A DNA stretch of 64,000 nucleotides from JBBROS01 sp965260935. GTDB taxonomy: Bacteria > Pseudomonadota > Alphaproteobacteria > Acetobacterales > Acetobacteraceae. Where the stretch lies: the NCBI GenBank assembly GCA_965260935.1, contig OZ253374.1, forward strand, positions 4,030,001-4,094,000, given 5' to 3'. This document shows positions 32,875-42,115 of this stretch, piece after piece. How positions within the stretch are numbered: position 1 is the stretch's first letter; every line of letters begins with the position of its first letter. A model generated the notes under the pieces. The model was not told where the DNA came from, ran no database searches, and saw nothing but the letters and a program-made list of their open reading frames with translations. A program made the position numbers and the translations under genes.

Positions 32875-35800
32875 GTGAACATCTCCGCCCCGTTCATCGC
32901 CCGGCCGATCGCCACTTGGCTGCTCGCGGTGGCGGTCATGCTGGCCGGCATCCTGGGCTACCGCGCGCTCCCGGTCGCGGCCCTGCCCGAGGTGGACTTC
33001 CCGACCATCCAGGTGACGACCGAGCTTCCCGGCGCCGGGCCGGATACGGTGGCGACGCTGATCACCGCGTCGCTGGAACGGCAATTCGGCCAGATCACCG
33101 GCCTGAAGAGCATGACCAGCACCAGCAGCGAGGGCACCAGCCAGATCACGCTGCAGTTCGGCCTCAACCGCGACATGGACAGCGCGGCCCAGGACGTGCA
33201 GGCGGCGATCAACGCCTCGGCCGGCACGCTGCCGAACAACCTGCCCTACCCGCCGATCTACGCCAAGGTGAACCCGGCCGACGCGCCCATCATCTCGCTC
33301 GCGCTGACCTCCGACAGCATCCCCATCGACCGCATCAGCGACGCCGCCGACACCATCCTGCAACCCAAGCTCAGCCAGATCCCGGGCGTCGGCAAGGTGA
33401 CGGTCCAGGGCGGGCAGCGCCCCGCCGTGCGCGTCCGCGTCGACCCGGCGCGCGTTGCCGCTTATGGAATGAGCCTTGAGGACGTGCGCACCGCCGTCGC
33501 CGCGGCCAACGTGAACGGCGCCAAAGGCGGGTTCGACGGGCCGCGGCAGGCCTTCGCGCTCGGCGCCAACGACCAGCTCGTCTCGCCGGACGCCTACAAG
33601 AGCCTCGTCGTCGCCTGGCGCAACGGCGCGCCTGTCCGATTGTCGGACGTGGGCAGCGTGGTCGCGGGCGTGGAGAACGACCGCGTCGCCGGGTGGTACA
33701 ACGGCCACCCGGCGGTCGTGCTCGACATCCAGCGCCAGCCCGGGGCCAACATCGTCGCCACCGTGGCCGCCATCAAGGAGGCGCTGCCCCAGCTGCAGAA
33801 CGCGATCCCGGCGCTGGTGAAGATGCAGGTGGTGGTCGACCGCACCGGCACCATCCGCGCCTCGGTGGACGACGTGCAGCTCACGCTCGCCATCGCCATC
33901 GGCCTCGTGGTGTTCGTGATCTACCTGTTCCTGCGCAGCGCCCGCGCGACGCTGATCCCCGCCGTCGCCCTGCCCCTCTCGCTGGCCGGCACCTTCGGGG
34001 TCATGGCGCTGTGCGGCTACAGCATCGACAACCTGAGCCTGATGGCGCTGACGGTCGCGACCGGCTTCGTGGTCGACGACGCCATCGTCATGATCGAGAA
34101 CGTGGTCCGCTACATCGAGCAGGGCGTGCCGCCGCTCCAGGCCGCCTACCGCGGCGCGGCGCAGATCGGCTTCACCATCGTCTCGCTGACCGTGAGCCTG
34201 GTCGCGGTGTTCATCCCGCTCTTGTTCATGGGCGGCGTCGTCGGCCGGCTGTTCAACGAGTTCGCCGTCGTGCTCAGCACCTCGGTCATCGTTTCCGCCG
34301 TTATCTCGCTGACCCTCACGCCGATGATGTGCGGGCGGCTCCTGCGCGCCGACGAGCGCCCCAGCCGCCTTACCGCCTGGTTCGAGCACGGCTTCGACGC
34401 CTCCGCCCGCCTGTATCGCCGCACCCTCATGGTCGCGCTCCGTTTCCAGGGCCTCACGCTGCTGGTGGCCGTCCTCACCTTGGCCGGGACGGTCATCCTC
34501 TACGTCGTCATCCCGAAGGGCTTCCTCCCCCAACAGGACACGGGCGTCATCGTCGCCGTCACCGAGGCCGCGCAGAGCGCCTCCATCCCGCGCATGGCCA
34601 AGCTGCAAGCGCAGATGGCCGAGGCGGCGCGGAACGACCCCGCCGTCGCTGGCGTCACCTCGTTCGTCGGCGCGGGCGCGATCAACGCCACGCCCAACAC
34701 CGGGCGTCTCACCATCGCGCTCAAGCCCCGCGGCGAGCGCGCGCCCGCGCAAGTCGTGATTGCCCGGTTGCAGCAGGCGATGAGCGGGGCGCCGGGCATG
34801 TCGGTGTTCATGCAGCCGGTGCAGGACATCCAGATCGGCGCGCGCATCAGCCGGATCCAGTTCCAGTACACGCTGATGGACACCGATCCGCGCGAGCTTG
34901 CCCTTTGGGCGCCGCGGCTGGTGGACAAGCTGCGGCAGGAGCCCGGCCTGGAGGACGTGGCCACCGACCAGCAGACGGACGGCTTCGCCACCCGGGTCGA
35001 GGTGGACCGCGACGCCGCCATGCGGCTCGGCGTCAACATGCAGGCGGTGCAGGACACGCTGTACGACGCCTTCGGCCAGCGGCAGATCAGCACCATCTTC
35101 GGCCAAGCCAACCAATACCGCGTCGTGCTGGAAGCGAACCCGGCCTGGCAGGCCGACCCGTCCTCACTGCTGCGCCTGCGCGTGCCTGCCTCCGGCGTGT
35201 CCGCGGGCTCGGCCAACGGTTCCAGCAACGCGTCCTCGGGCGGGGCGGCGTCGCCCTCAACGGCGGGGACGACCCAGGTGCCGCTCTCGGCCATCGCCAC
35301 CGTGACGCGGACGACGGCCCCGCTCGCGGTCACGCACCAGTCGCAGTTCCCTTCCGTCACGGTCAGCTTCAACCTGGCCCAGGGCGCCAGCCTCAGCCAC
35401 GCCGTCGAGGCGGTAAGCCGGGCGGAGGCCGACATCGGCCTGCCCGGCACGGTTGTCGGCAGCTTTTCCGGCGACGCGGCCGAGTTCGAGGCCAGCCTGG
35501 CCAGCGAGCCCTGGCTGATCCTCGCCGCCGTGGTGGTGATCTATATCGTGCTCGGCGTGCTGTACGAGAGCGTCATCCACCCGATCACCATCATCAGCAC
35601 GCTGCCTTCCGCGGGCATCGGCGCGCTGCTGGCGCTGATGCTGGCCGGGCAGGATTTATCCCTCGTGGCGCTGGTCGGCATCGTCCTGCTCATGGGCATC
35701 GTCAAGAAGAACGCCATCATCCTGATCGACTTCGCCATCGAGGCGGAGCGCGAGCGGGGGATCTCCTCGCGCGCGGCCATCGAGGAGGCCTGCGCGCTGC

Positions 35801-36027
35801 GCTACCGCCCGATCATGATGACCACCGCGGCGGCGCTGCTGGGCGCGTTGCCGCTGGTGATCGAGAACGGCACCGGCTCCGAACTACGCTACCCGCTCGG
35901 CGTGACCATCGTCGGCGGCCTGCTGCTGAGCCAGGTGCTGACGTTGTACACCACCCCCGTGATCTACCTGTTCTTCGAGCGGCTCCGCGCCCGTTACAGC
36001 CCCTCCCGGCGCGTCGCGGCCGAGTAG
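32875..36027 (+). CDS. RND efflux permease, MdtB-like
   Basis: A 1050-residue proton/drug antiporter of the HAE-1 family with twelve expected membrane helices. The start is GTG 32875, 6 bp after the adaptor stop, giving NISAPFIARPIATWLLAVAV. The proton-relay Asp pair is in GFVVDDAIVMIENV (TM4), and GIVKKNAIILIDFA marks TM10. A low-complexity Ser/Gly/Ala insert (35187-35280) lies in the second periplasmic porter loop and has no counterpart in the next permease. It probably pairs with that permease in a heterotrimer. Confidence 0.92.
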   Translation: MNISAPFIARPIATWLLAVAVMLAGILGYRALPVAALPEVDFPTIQVTTELPGAGPDTVATLITASLERQFGQITGLKSMTSTSSEGTSQITLQFGLNRDMDSAAQDVQAAINASAGTLPNNLPYPPIYAKVNPADAPIISLALTSDSIPIDRISDAADTILQPKLSQIPGVGKVTVQGGQRPAVRVRVDPARVAAYGMSLEDVRTAVAAANVNGAKGGFDGPRQAFALGANDQLVSPDAYKSLVVAWRNGAPVRLSDVGSVVAGVENDRVAGWYNGHPAVVLDIQRQPGANIVATVAAIKEALPQLQNAIPALVKMQVVVDRTGTIRASVDDVQLTLAIAIGLVVFVIYLFLRSARATLIPAVALPLSLAGTFGVMALCGYSIDNLSLMALTVATGFVVDDAIVMIENVVRYIEQGVPPLQAAYRGAAQIGFTIVSLTVSLVAVFIPLLFMGGVVGRLFNEFAVVLSTSVIVSAVISLTLTPMMCGRLLRADERPSRLTAWFEHGFDASARLYRRTLMVALRFQGLTLLVAVLTLAGTVILYVVIPKGFLPQQDTGVIVAVTEAAQSASIPRMAKLQAQMAEAARNDPAVAGVTSFVGAGAINATPNTGRLTIALKPRGERAPAQVVIARLQQAMSGAPGMSVFMQPVQDIQIGARISRIQFQYTLMDTDPRELALWAPRLVDKLRQEPGLEDVATDQQTDGFATRVEVDRDAAMRLGVNMQAVQDTLYDAFGQRQISTIFGQANQYRVVLEANPAWQADPSSLLRLRVPASGVSAGSANGSSNASSGGAASPSTAGTTQVPLSAIATVTRTTAPLAVTHQSQFPSVTVSFNLAQGASLSHAVEAVSRAEADIGLPGTVVGSFSGDAAEFEASLASEPWLILAAVVVIYIVLGVLYESVIHPITIISTLPSAGIGALLALMLAGQDLSLVALVGIVLLMGIVKKNAIILIDFAIEAERERGISSRAAIEEACALRYRPIMMTTAAALLGALPLVIENGTGSELRYPLGVTIVGGLLLSQVLTLYTTPVIYLFFERLRARYSPSRRVAAE

Positions 36028-36028
36028 G

Positions 36029-39000
36029 ATGGCAGGTCCCCGCCCCCTCAGCGTCTCGGCCCCGTTCATTCAGCGCCCGGTCGCGACCATGCTGCTGGCG
36101 CTCGGCCTGATGCTGACGGGCATCGTCGCCGCCCGGTTCCTGCCGGTCGCGTCCCTGCCCAGCGTCGATATCCCCACCATCGTCGTGTTCGCCGCCCGGC
36201 CCGGGGCCAGCCCCGAGACCATCGCCGCCAGCATCGCCGCCCCGCTCGAACGCCGCCTCGGCGAGATCCCCGGCGTTGACGAGATCACCAGCATCAACAG
36301 TTCGGGCGCGGCCTCCATCGTCGTCCAGTTCGACATCGACCGCCCGATCGACGACGCCGCCGCCGACGTGCAAGCCGCCATCAACGCCGCCTACACCGAC
36401 CTGCCGTCCGACCTACCCACCCGCCCCTATTACCGCAAGTTCAACCCGGCCGAGTCGCCGATCCTGACCTTGTCGCTCACCAGCAACGAGCTGACCACTG
36501 CCCAGGTCTACGACGCCGCCGACACGATCCTCGCCCAGCGCTTGAGCCAGGTCGAGGGCGTGGCGCAGGTGCAGGTGAACGGCGCAGAGCAGCCCGCCGT
36601 CCGCGTCCGGCTCAATCCGGCGGCGCTGAAGGCGGCGGGGCTCGGCAGCCAGGATGTCTATGCCGCCATCCGCAACGCCAACGTGAACGGCCCGGTCGGC
36701 GGCTTCTCCGGCCCGGACCGCGCCGAGACGATCGAGCTGAACGGCCAGATCACCCAGGCCGAGGACTACGCCCGGCTGGTGCTCAAATCCAAGAACGGCG
36801 CCATCGTCCGCCTCGGCGACGTGGCGCAGGTGGTCAACAGCGTGTCCAATACCAAGCTCGCCGCCTGGGAAGGCAAGCGCCCGGCGATCCTGCTGCAAAT
36901 CACCAAGGCCGCCGACGCCAACGTCATCGACACGGTTGACCGGATCAAGCAGGCGCTGCCGCAGCTCCTGAAATGGATTCCCGCCGGCATCGACGTGACG
37001 GTGCTCAGCGACCGGACCACGACGATCCGCGCCAGCGTGGGCGAAGTCGAGTTCACCCTGCTGCTCAGCGTGGCGCTCGTGCTGATGGTCGTCGCCCTGT
37101 TCATGCGCCGCCTGGTGCCGACGCTCGCCGCCGCGGTCACGGTGCCGCTCAGCATCTCCGGCACGCTGGGGGCGATGTACCTGCTGGGGTTCAGCATCAA
37201 CAACTTCTCGCTGATGGCGCTCACCATCGCGGTCGGCTTCGTGGTCGACGACGCCATCGTCATGATCGAGAACATCCACCGGCATCAGGAACGGGGGCTG
37301 CCTCCGCTCCAGGCGGCGTTCGCCGGGGCCAGGCAGATCGGCTTCACCGTTATCTCCATCAGCGTCTCGCTGGTCGCGGTGTTCATCCCGATCCTGTTCA
37401 TGGGCGGGCTGCTCGGCAAGCTGTTCCACGAGTTCGCGACCGTGCTGGCCGTCTCCATCGGCATCTCCGCCGTTGTCTCGCTGACATTGACGCCGATGAT
37501 GTGCGGGCGCTTCATCCCGGCCCGCGCGCCCTGGGGGCCTTGGGCGCGCATCGACGCCCGCATCGACCGCGGGTTCGCCTGGGTCATCCGCCAATACGCC
37601 CGCACGCTCGCCTGGGCGCTGCGCTGGCGCAAGCTGATGCTCGCCGTCACCATCGGCCTCGTGTTCGCCACCGTCGGGCTTTACCGCTACGTGCCGAAAG
37701 GGTTCCTGCCGATCCAGGACACCGGGTTGCTGTCGGGCAACACGCTGGCCAGCCCCGACATCAGCTTCCAGGCCATGGCCGAGCGGCAGCGCCGGGTCGT
37801 GGACGTCATCATGTCCGACCCGGCGGTCGAGAGCGTCGGCAGCACCATCGGCATCACCTCGGGCTGGTCCAGCATCAACCGGGGCCGGCTGACCATCAGC
37901 CTCAAGCCGGTGGCCGAGCGCCGCGTCAGCGCCGAGGAGGTCATCGCCCGGCTGCGCCCGAAGCTCAAGCGGATGGCCGGGGTCGAGACCTTTCTTTACT
38001 CGGCGCAGGACCTGCGCGGCGGCGGCGGCGGCTCGGACGGCAGCTCGTTCCAGTTCGTGCTGCTGGACCAGAACCTCGGCGAGCTTCGCCGCTGGGCGCT
38101 CAAGCTGCAGGACGCCCTGCGCGGCAAGCCCGGCATCGAGGACGTCACCACCGACCAGGACCGCTCCGGCCCGCAGGCCGAGGTGGTGATCGACCGGGAG
38201 AAGGCGGCCCGGCTCGGGGTCTCGGTCGGCGCGATCGACAGCGCCTTGAGCAATGCCTACTCGCAGCGCCAGGTCTCGATCATCTACACCCAACGCAACC
38301 AGTACCGCGTCGTGCTGGAGACCACGCCGGAGCTGGCGCGCGACCCTTGGCTGCTGAGCCATGTCTACGTGCCCGGCGCAAACGGCACGCAGGTCCCGCT
38401 CACTAGCGTCGCCAGGCTCGTGATCAACACCGCCCCGCTCTCGGTGCGCCACCAGGGGCAGTTCCCCGCGGCGCGGATCAGCTTCAACCTCAAGCCCGGC
38501 ACCTCCCAAGGCGACGCGATCAACATCGTCGCCGAGACCGCGCGCGAGCTGAGGATGCCGGACACCATCCGCACCGCGTTCTCGGGCAACGCCAAGTTCC
38601 TGCAGAAGTCGCTCTCGACCCAGCCGCTGCTGATCGGCGCCGCCCTTGTCACGATCTACATCGTTCTCGGCGTGCTGTACGAGAGCCTGATCCACCCGCT
38701 CACCATCCTCAGCACCCTCCCCTCCGCCGGCGTCGGCGCGCTGCTGGCCGTGCTCGCCACCGGCACGGACCTGAGCGTGCTGTCGATCATCGGCATCGTG
38801 CTGCTGATGGGCATCGTCAAGAAGAACGCCATCATCCTGGTCGATTTCGCCCTTGAGGCCGAGCGCGACCGCGGGCTGTCCCCGGAGCAGGCCATTCACG
38901 AGGCCTGCCTGGAGCGGTTCCGTCCGATCACCATGACGACGCTGGCCGCGCTGCTCGGCGCGCTGCCGCTGGCGTTGTCGGCCGGCACCGGCTCCGAGCT

Positions 39001-39175
39001 GCGCCAGCCGCTGGGCATCGCCATTGTCGGCGGCCTGATCTTCTCGCAGCTGCTGACGATGTACACGACGCCCGTGGTCTACCTGGCGCTGGAGCGGTTG
39101 AGCGGCGGCACGCGCGAACGGATCGCCGTTGCCTCCGATTTCCGCGGGGAGCCGGCCTACTCGGGCGACGATTAG
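36029..39175 (+). CDS. RND efflux permease, MdtC-like
   Basis: A 1048-residue HAE-1 permease starting at ATG 36029, 1 bp after the previous stop. TM4 keeps GFVVDDAIVMIENIHRH and TM10 keeps GIVKKNAIILVDFALEAE. It is clearly homologous to, but distinct from, the upstream permease. MdtBC-type pumps need both proteins, one doing proton transport and the other drug binding. Substrates such as bile salts, novobiocin or metals cannot be told from sequence. Confidence 0.92.
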   Translation: MAGPRPLSVSAPFIQRPVATMLLALGLMLTGIVAARFLPVASLPSVDIPTIVVFAARPGASPETIAASIAAPLERRLGEIPGVDEITSINSSGAASIVVQFDIDRPIDDAAADVQAAINAAYTDLPSDLPTRPYYRKFNPAESPILTLSLTSNELTTAQVYDAADTILAQRLSQVEGVAQVQVNGAEQPAVRVRLNPAALKAAGLGSQDVYAAIRNANVNGPVGGFSGPDRAETIELNGQITQAEDYARLVLKSKNGAIVRLGDVAQVVNSVSNTKLAAWEGKRPAILLQITKAADANVIDTVDRIKQALPQLLKWIPAGIDVTVLSDRTTTIRASVGEVEFTLLLSVALVLMVVALFMRRLVPTLAAAVTVPLSISGTLGAMYLLGFSINNFSLMALTIAVGFVVDDAIVMIENIHRHQERGLPPLQAAFAGARQIGFTVISISVSLVAVFIPILFMGGLLGKLFHEFATVLAVSIGISAVVSLTLTPMMCGRFIPARAPWGPWARIDARIDRGFAWVIRQYARTLAWALRWRKLMLAVTIGLVFATVGLYRYVPKGFLPIQDTGLLSGNTLASPDISFQAMAERQRRVVDVIMSDPAVESVGSTIGITSGWSSINRGRLTISLKPVAERRVSAEEVIARLRPKLKRMAGVETFLYSAQDLRGGGGGSDGSSFQFVLLDQNLGELRRWALKLQDALRGKPGIEDVTTDQDRSGPQAEVVIDREKAARLGVSVGAIDSALSNAYSQRQVSIIYTQRNQYRVVLETTPELARDPWLLSHVYVPGANGTQVPLTSVARLVINTAPLSVRHQGQFPAARISFNLKPGTSQGDAINIVAETARELRMPDTIRTAFSGNAKFLQKSLSTQPLLIGAALVTIYIVLGVLYESLIHPLTILSTLPSAGVGALLAVLATGTDLSVLSIIGIVLLMGIVKKNAIILVDFALEAERDRGLSPEQAIHEACLERFRPITMTTLAALLGALPLALSAGTGSELRQPLGIAIVGGLIFSQLLTMYTTPVVYLALERLSGGTRERIAVASDFRGEPAYSGDD

Positions 39176-39289
39176 CGTTGCCTGCCATTAATCGGTTGTG
39201 CTGCGGCGCAGCCTTCCGCTAAGTGCGCCCTGAACCGCGTTCGTGCCGCGATCAAATCGACATCGGCACGCGCAATCCGGGAGGGAACC

Positions 39290-40270
39290 ATGCGCCTGTT
39301 CATGATGGCCGCCGCCGTGGCCACGCTGTTTGCCGGGGCGGTCCAGGCCGCGCCGATGACCATCAAGTTCGCCCACGTCGTCGCCGACAACACCCCCAAG
39401 GGCCAGGCCGCGCTGAAGTTCAAGGAGCGCGCCGAGGCGTTGCTGCCCGGCAAGGTCAAGGTCGAGGTTTATCCCAACTCGCAGCTCTACGGCGACGCGA
39501 AGGAGATGGAAGCGCTCGCATTGGGCGACGTGCAGATGATCGCCCCGTCGCTGTCGAAGTTCGACCGCTACACCAAGAAGATCCAGGTGTTCGACCTGCC
39601 GTTCCTGTTCGACGACATGGAAGCGGTGGACAAGTTCCAGGCCAGCGAGGTGGGCCAGAGCCTCTTGTCCTCGTTCAAGGACAAGGGCCTGCTCGGCCTT
39701 GCCTACTGGCACAACGGCCTCAAGCAGCTCTCCGCCAAGCGGCCGCTGGTCGAGCCGCAGGACGCCAAGGGCCTGAAGTTCCGGGTGCAGAACTCCGACG
39801 TGCTGGTGGCCCAGTTCGAGGCGGTCGGCGCGGTGCCGCAGAAGATGGCGTTCGCCGAGGTGTATCAGGCACTCCAGGTCGGCACCGTTGATGGGCAGGA
39901 GAACACCTGGTCGAACTGCTTCAGCCAGAAGTATCAGGAAGTGCAAAGCGACTTCACCGAATCCAACCACGGCCTGATCGACTACGCCGTCGTCGTCAAC
40001 GCCGAATGGTGGGACGGCCTGCCGCCCGACATCAAGAAGGGCCTCCAGCAGGCGCTCGAGGAGGCGACCAAGGTCAACAACGACATCGCCGGCAAGCTGA
40101 ACGAGGAGGCGAAGGCCAAGATCAAGGCCAGCAAGGGCGTGACCATCCATGAGCTGACCAAGCAGGAGCGGGCGGACTGGAAGAAGGCGATGGAGCCGGT
40201 GTGGAAGAAGTTCACCCCCGCCATCGGCGCCGACGTCGTGGACGCGGCCCGCAACGCCAGCACGAGCTGA
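39290..40270 (+). CDS. dctP: TRAP transporter substrate-binding protein, DctP type
   Basis: A 326-residue periplasmic binding protein of a TRAP transporter. The signal peptide MRLFMMAAAVATLFAGAVQA is followed by IKFAHVVADNTPKGQAALKF, the DctP opening. The ligand carboxylate Arg fits GLKFRVQNSDVL, and VDGQENTWSNC is a DctP signature. GGGAGGGAACC precedes ATG 39290. C4-dicarboxylates (succinate, malate, fumarate) are the likely ligands. It heads the dctPQM operon. Confidence 0.9.
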   Translation: MRLFMMAAAVATLFAGAVQAAPMTIKFAHVVADNTPKGQAALKFKERAEALLPGKVKVEVYPNSQLYGDAKEMEALALGDVQMIAPSLSKFDRYTKKIQVFDLPFLFDDMEAVDKFQASEVGQSLLSSFKDKGLLGLAYWHNGLKQLSAKRPLVEPQDAKGLKFRVQNSDVLVAQFEAVGAVPQKMAFAEVYQALQVGTVDGQENTWSNCFSQKYQEVQSDFTESNHGLIDYAVVVNAEWWDGLPPDIKKGLQQALEEATKVNNDIAGKLNEEAKAKIKASKGVTIHELTKQERADWKKAMEPVWKKFTPAIGADVVDAARNASTS

Positions 40271-40280
40271 CCCCGGCCGC

Positions 40281-40826
40281 ATGGTGCGCCGCGCCATCGA
40301 GCGTTTGGAGGAGGGCCTGATGGCCCTCCTCCTCGCCGCCATGACCATCCTCACCTTCACCCAGGTTGTGCTGCGCTACGTCTTCAACTCCGGCCTGCTC
40401 TGGGCGCTGGAAGGCACAACGTACATGTTCGCCTGGCTGGTGCTGCTCGGCGTCTCATATGGTATCCGCACCCATTCCCACATCGGCATCGACGCCGGGG
40501 TCAAGCTGCTGCCCTTGCCCGCCCGCCGCGCCGTGGGCCTGACCGCGATCGCGCTCTGCCTGCTGTTCGCCGCCCTGATGCTCTACGGCTCCGCCATCTA
40601 CGACTACAAGCTATACCGCCTTGGCATCGACGCCCAGGACATGCCCATCGCCCGCTGGCTCCTCACCCTCTGCCTGCCGCTCGGCTTCCTGTTGCTGGTC
40701 GTCCGCCTGCTTGAACAAGCCTGGCGGATCGCCAGCGGCCGATCCGCCGGCTTCGACCTGGCCGACGAGGCCGCCGACACCATCGGCATGCTGGGCGGCG
40801 ACGACGTGCACCGCGGCGCCCGATGA
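40281..40826 (+). CDS. dctQ: TRAP transporter small permease, DctQ type
   Basis: A 181-residue membrane protein with four hydrophobic segments. Family signature: TFTQVVLRYVFNSGLLWALEG near residues 28-48. It begins 10 bp after dctP and overlaps dctM by 4 bp (ATGA). In TRAP systems this subunit holds the large permease in the inner membrane and helps the binding protein dock. Confidence 0.9.
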   Translation: MVRRAIERLEEGLMALLLAAMTILTFTQVVLRYVFNSGLLWALEGTTYMFAWLVLLGVSYGIRTHSHIGIDAGVKLLPLPARRAVGLTAIALCLLFAALMLYGSAIYDYKLYRLGIDAQDMPIARWLLTLCLPLGFLLLVVRLLEQAWRIASGRSAGFDLADEAADTIGMLGGDDVHRGAR

Positions 40827-42115
40827 CCGCCTTCTTCCTCTTCGCCGCCCTGTTCGCCTTCATGGCGATCGGCATGCCCATCGCCGTCGCCCTCGGCCTG
40901 TCGTCCACGCTGACCATCCTGTTCTTCGCCTACGACAGCCTCGCCTCCCTGTCGCTCAAGTTCCTCGACGCCGCGCAATCGCCCACCCTGCTCGCCATCC
41001 CGTTCTTTATCCTGGCCGGGAATTTCCTGACCACCGGCGGCGTCGCCCGGCGCATGATCGACTTCGCCTCCGCCTGCGTCGGCCACCTGCCCGGTGGCCT
41101 CGCCATCGCCTCCGTCATGGCCTGCATCCTGTTCGCCGCCGTGTCCGGCTCCAGCCCAGCCACCGTTGTCGCCATCGGCTCCATCGTCATCGCCGGCATG
41201 GTGCGCCTCGGCTACACCCAGGAGTATGCCACGGGCGTGATCGTGAATGCCGGCACGCTGGGCATCCTGATCCCGCCCTCCATCGTCATGGTCGTCTATG
41301 CCGCCGCTACCGAGACCTCCGTCGGCCGCCTGTTCATCGCCGGCGTCATCCCCGGCATCCTGCTCGGCTTGCTGCTGATGGCCGCCATCTACGTTTCCGC
41401 CCGCATGAAGAACCTGCCCCGGCAGGCGAAGGCTTCCTGGCCCGAGCGCGGCCTCCTGTTCGGCCGCGCCGTCTGGGGCCTGCTGCTGATCGTGCTCGTG
41501 CTCGGCGGCATCTACGGCGGCGTGTTCACCCCCACCGAAGCCGCCGCCGTTTCCGCCGTCTACGCCTTCCTTGTCGCCCTGCTCATCTATCGCGACCTCA
41601 AGCCCCGCGACATCCCCCGCGTCCTGATCGATTCCGCGCGGACCACCACCATGCTGATGTTCGTCATCAGCAGCGCGTTCCTGTTCGCCCACGTGCTCAC
41701 CACGGAGCAGATCCCGCAATCCATCGCCGCCCAGCTTCTGGCAGCCGGGCTGCAGCCTTGGCAGTTCCTGATCATCGTCAACGTCATGCTGCTGGTCGCC
41801 GGCAACTTCATGGAGCCGTCGGCCATTATCCTGATCCTGGTGCCGATCATCTTCCCGATCGCGGTCCGGCTCGGCATCGACCCGGTGCACCTGGGCGTGC
41901 TGATGGTGGTCAACATGGAGATCGGCATGGTGACGCCGCCGGTCGGCCTCAACCTGTTCGTCGCCTCCGGGATTACCGGGATGCCGCTGCTCTCGGTGGC
42001 GCGGGCCTCGCTGCCGTGGCTGATGATCCTGGTCGGCTTCCTGGTGCTGATCACCTACGTGCCGTGGATCTCGCTCGTGCTGCCGGACCTGCTTTACGGA
42101 CCGGGAGGCGGTTAG
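40823..42115 (+). CDS. dctM: TRAP transporter large permease, DctM type
   Basis: A 430-residue Na+-coupled permease with about 12-14 hydrophobic segments. Typical DctM blocks: MAIGMPIAVALGLSS, AIPFFILAGNFLTTGGVARR, FAAVSGSSPATVVAIGSI and GILIPPSIVMVVYAAATETS. Its stop overlaps the stop of the convergent channel gene by 4 bp (TTAG), so the two transcripts share their 3' ends. Confidence 0.92.
   Translation: MTAFFLFAALFAFMAIGMPIAVALGLSSTLTILFFAYDSLASLSLKFLDAAQSPTLLAIPFFILAGNFLTTGGVARRMIDFASACVGHLPGGLAIASVMACILFAAVSGSSPATVVAIGSIVIAGMVRLGYTQEYATGVIVNAGTLGILIPPSIVMVVYAAATETSVGRLFIAGVIPGILLGLLLMAAIYVSARMKNLPRQAKASWPERGLLFGRAVWGLLLIVLVLGGIYGGVFTPTEAAAVSAVYAFLVALLIYRDLKPRDIPRVLIDSARTTTMLMFVISSAFLFAHVLTTEQIPQSIAAQLLAAGLQPWQFLIIVNVMLLVAGNFMEPSAIILILVPIIFPIAVRLGIDPVHLGVLMVVNMEIGMVTPPVGLNLFVASGITGMPLLSVARASLPWLMILVGFLVLITYVPWISLVLPDLLYGPGGG

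Noticed and set aside
31543..35115. A 1190-codon open frame on the minus strand opposite the efflux genes
   Set aside because: It lies antisense to three well-supported genes, its composition is the Arg/His/Gly-rich pattern of GC-rich shadow frames, and it has no recognisable domain.
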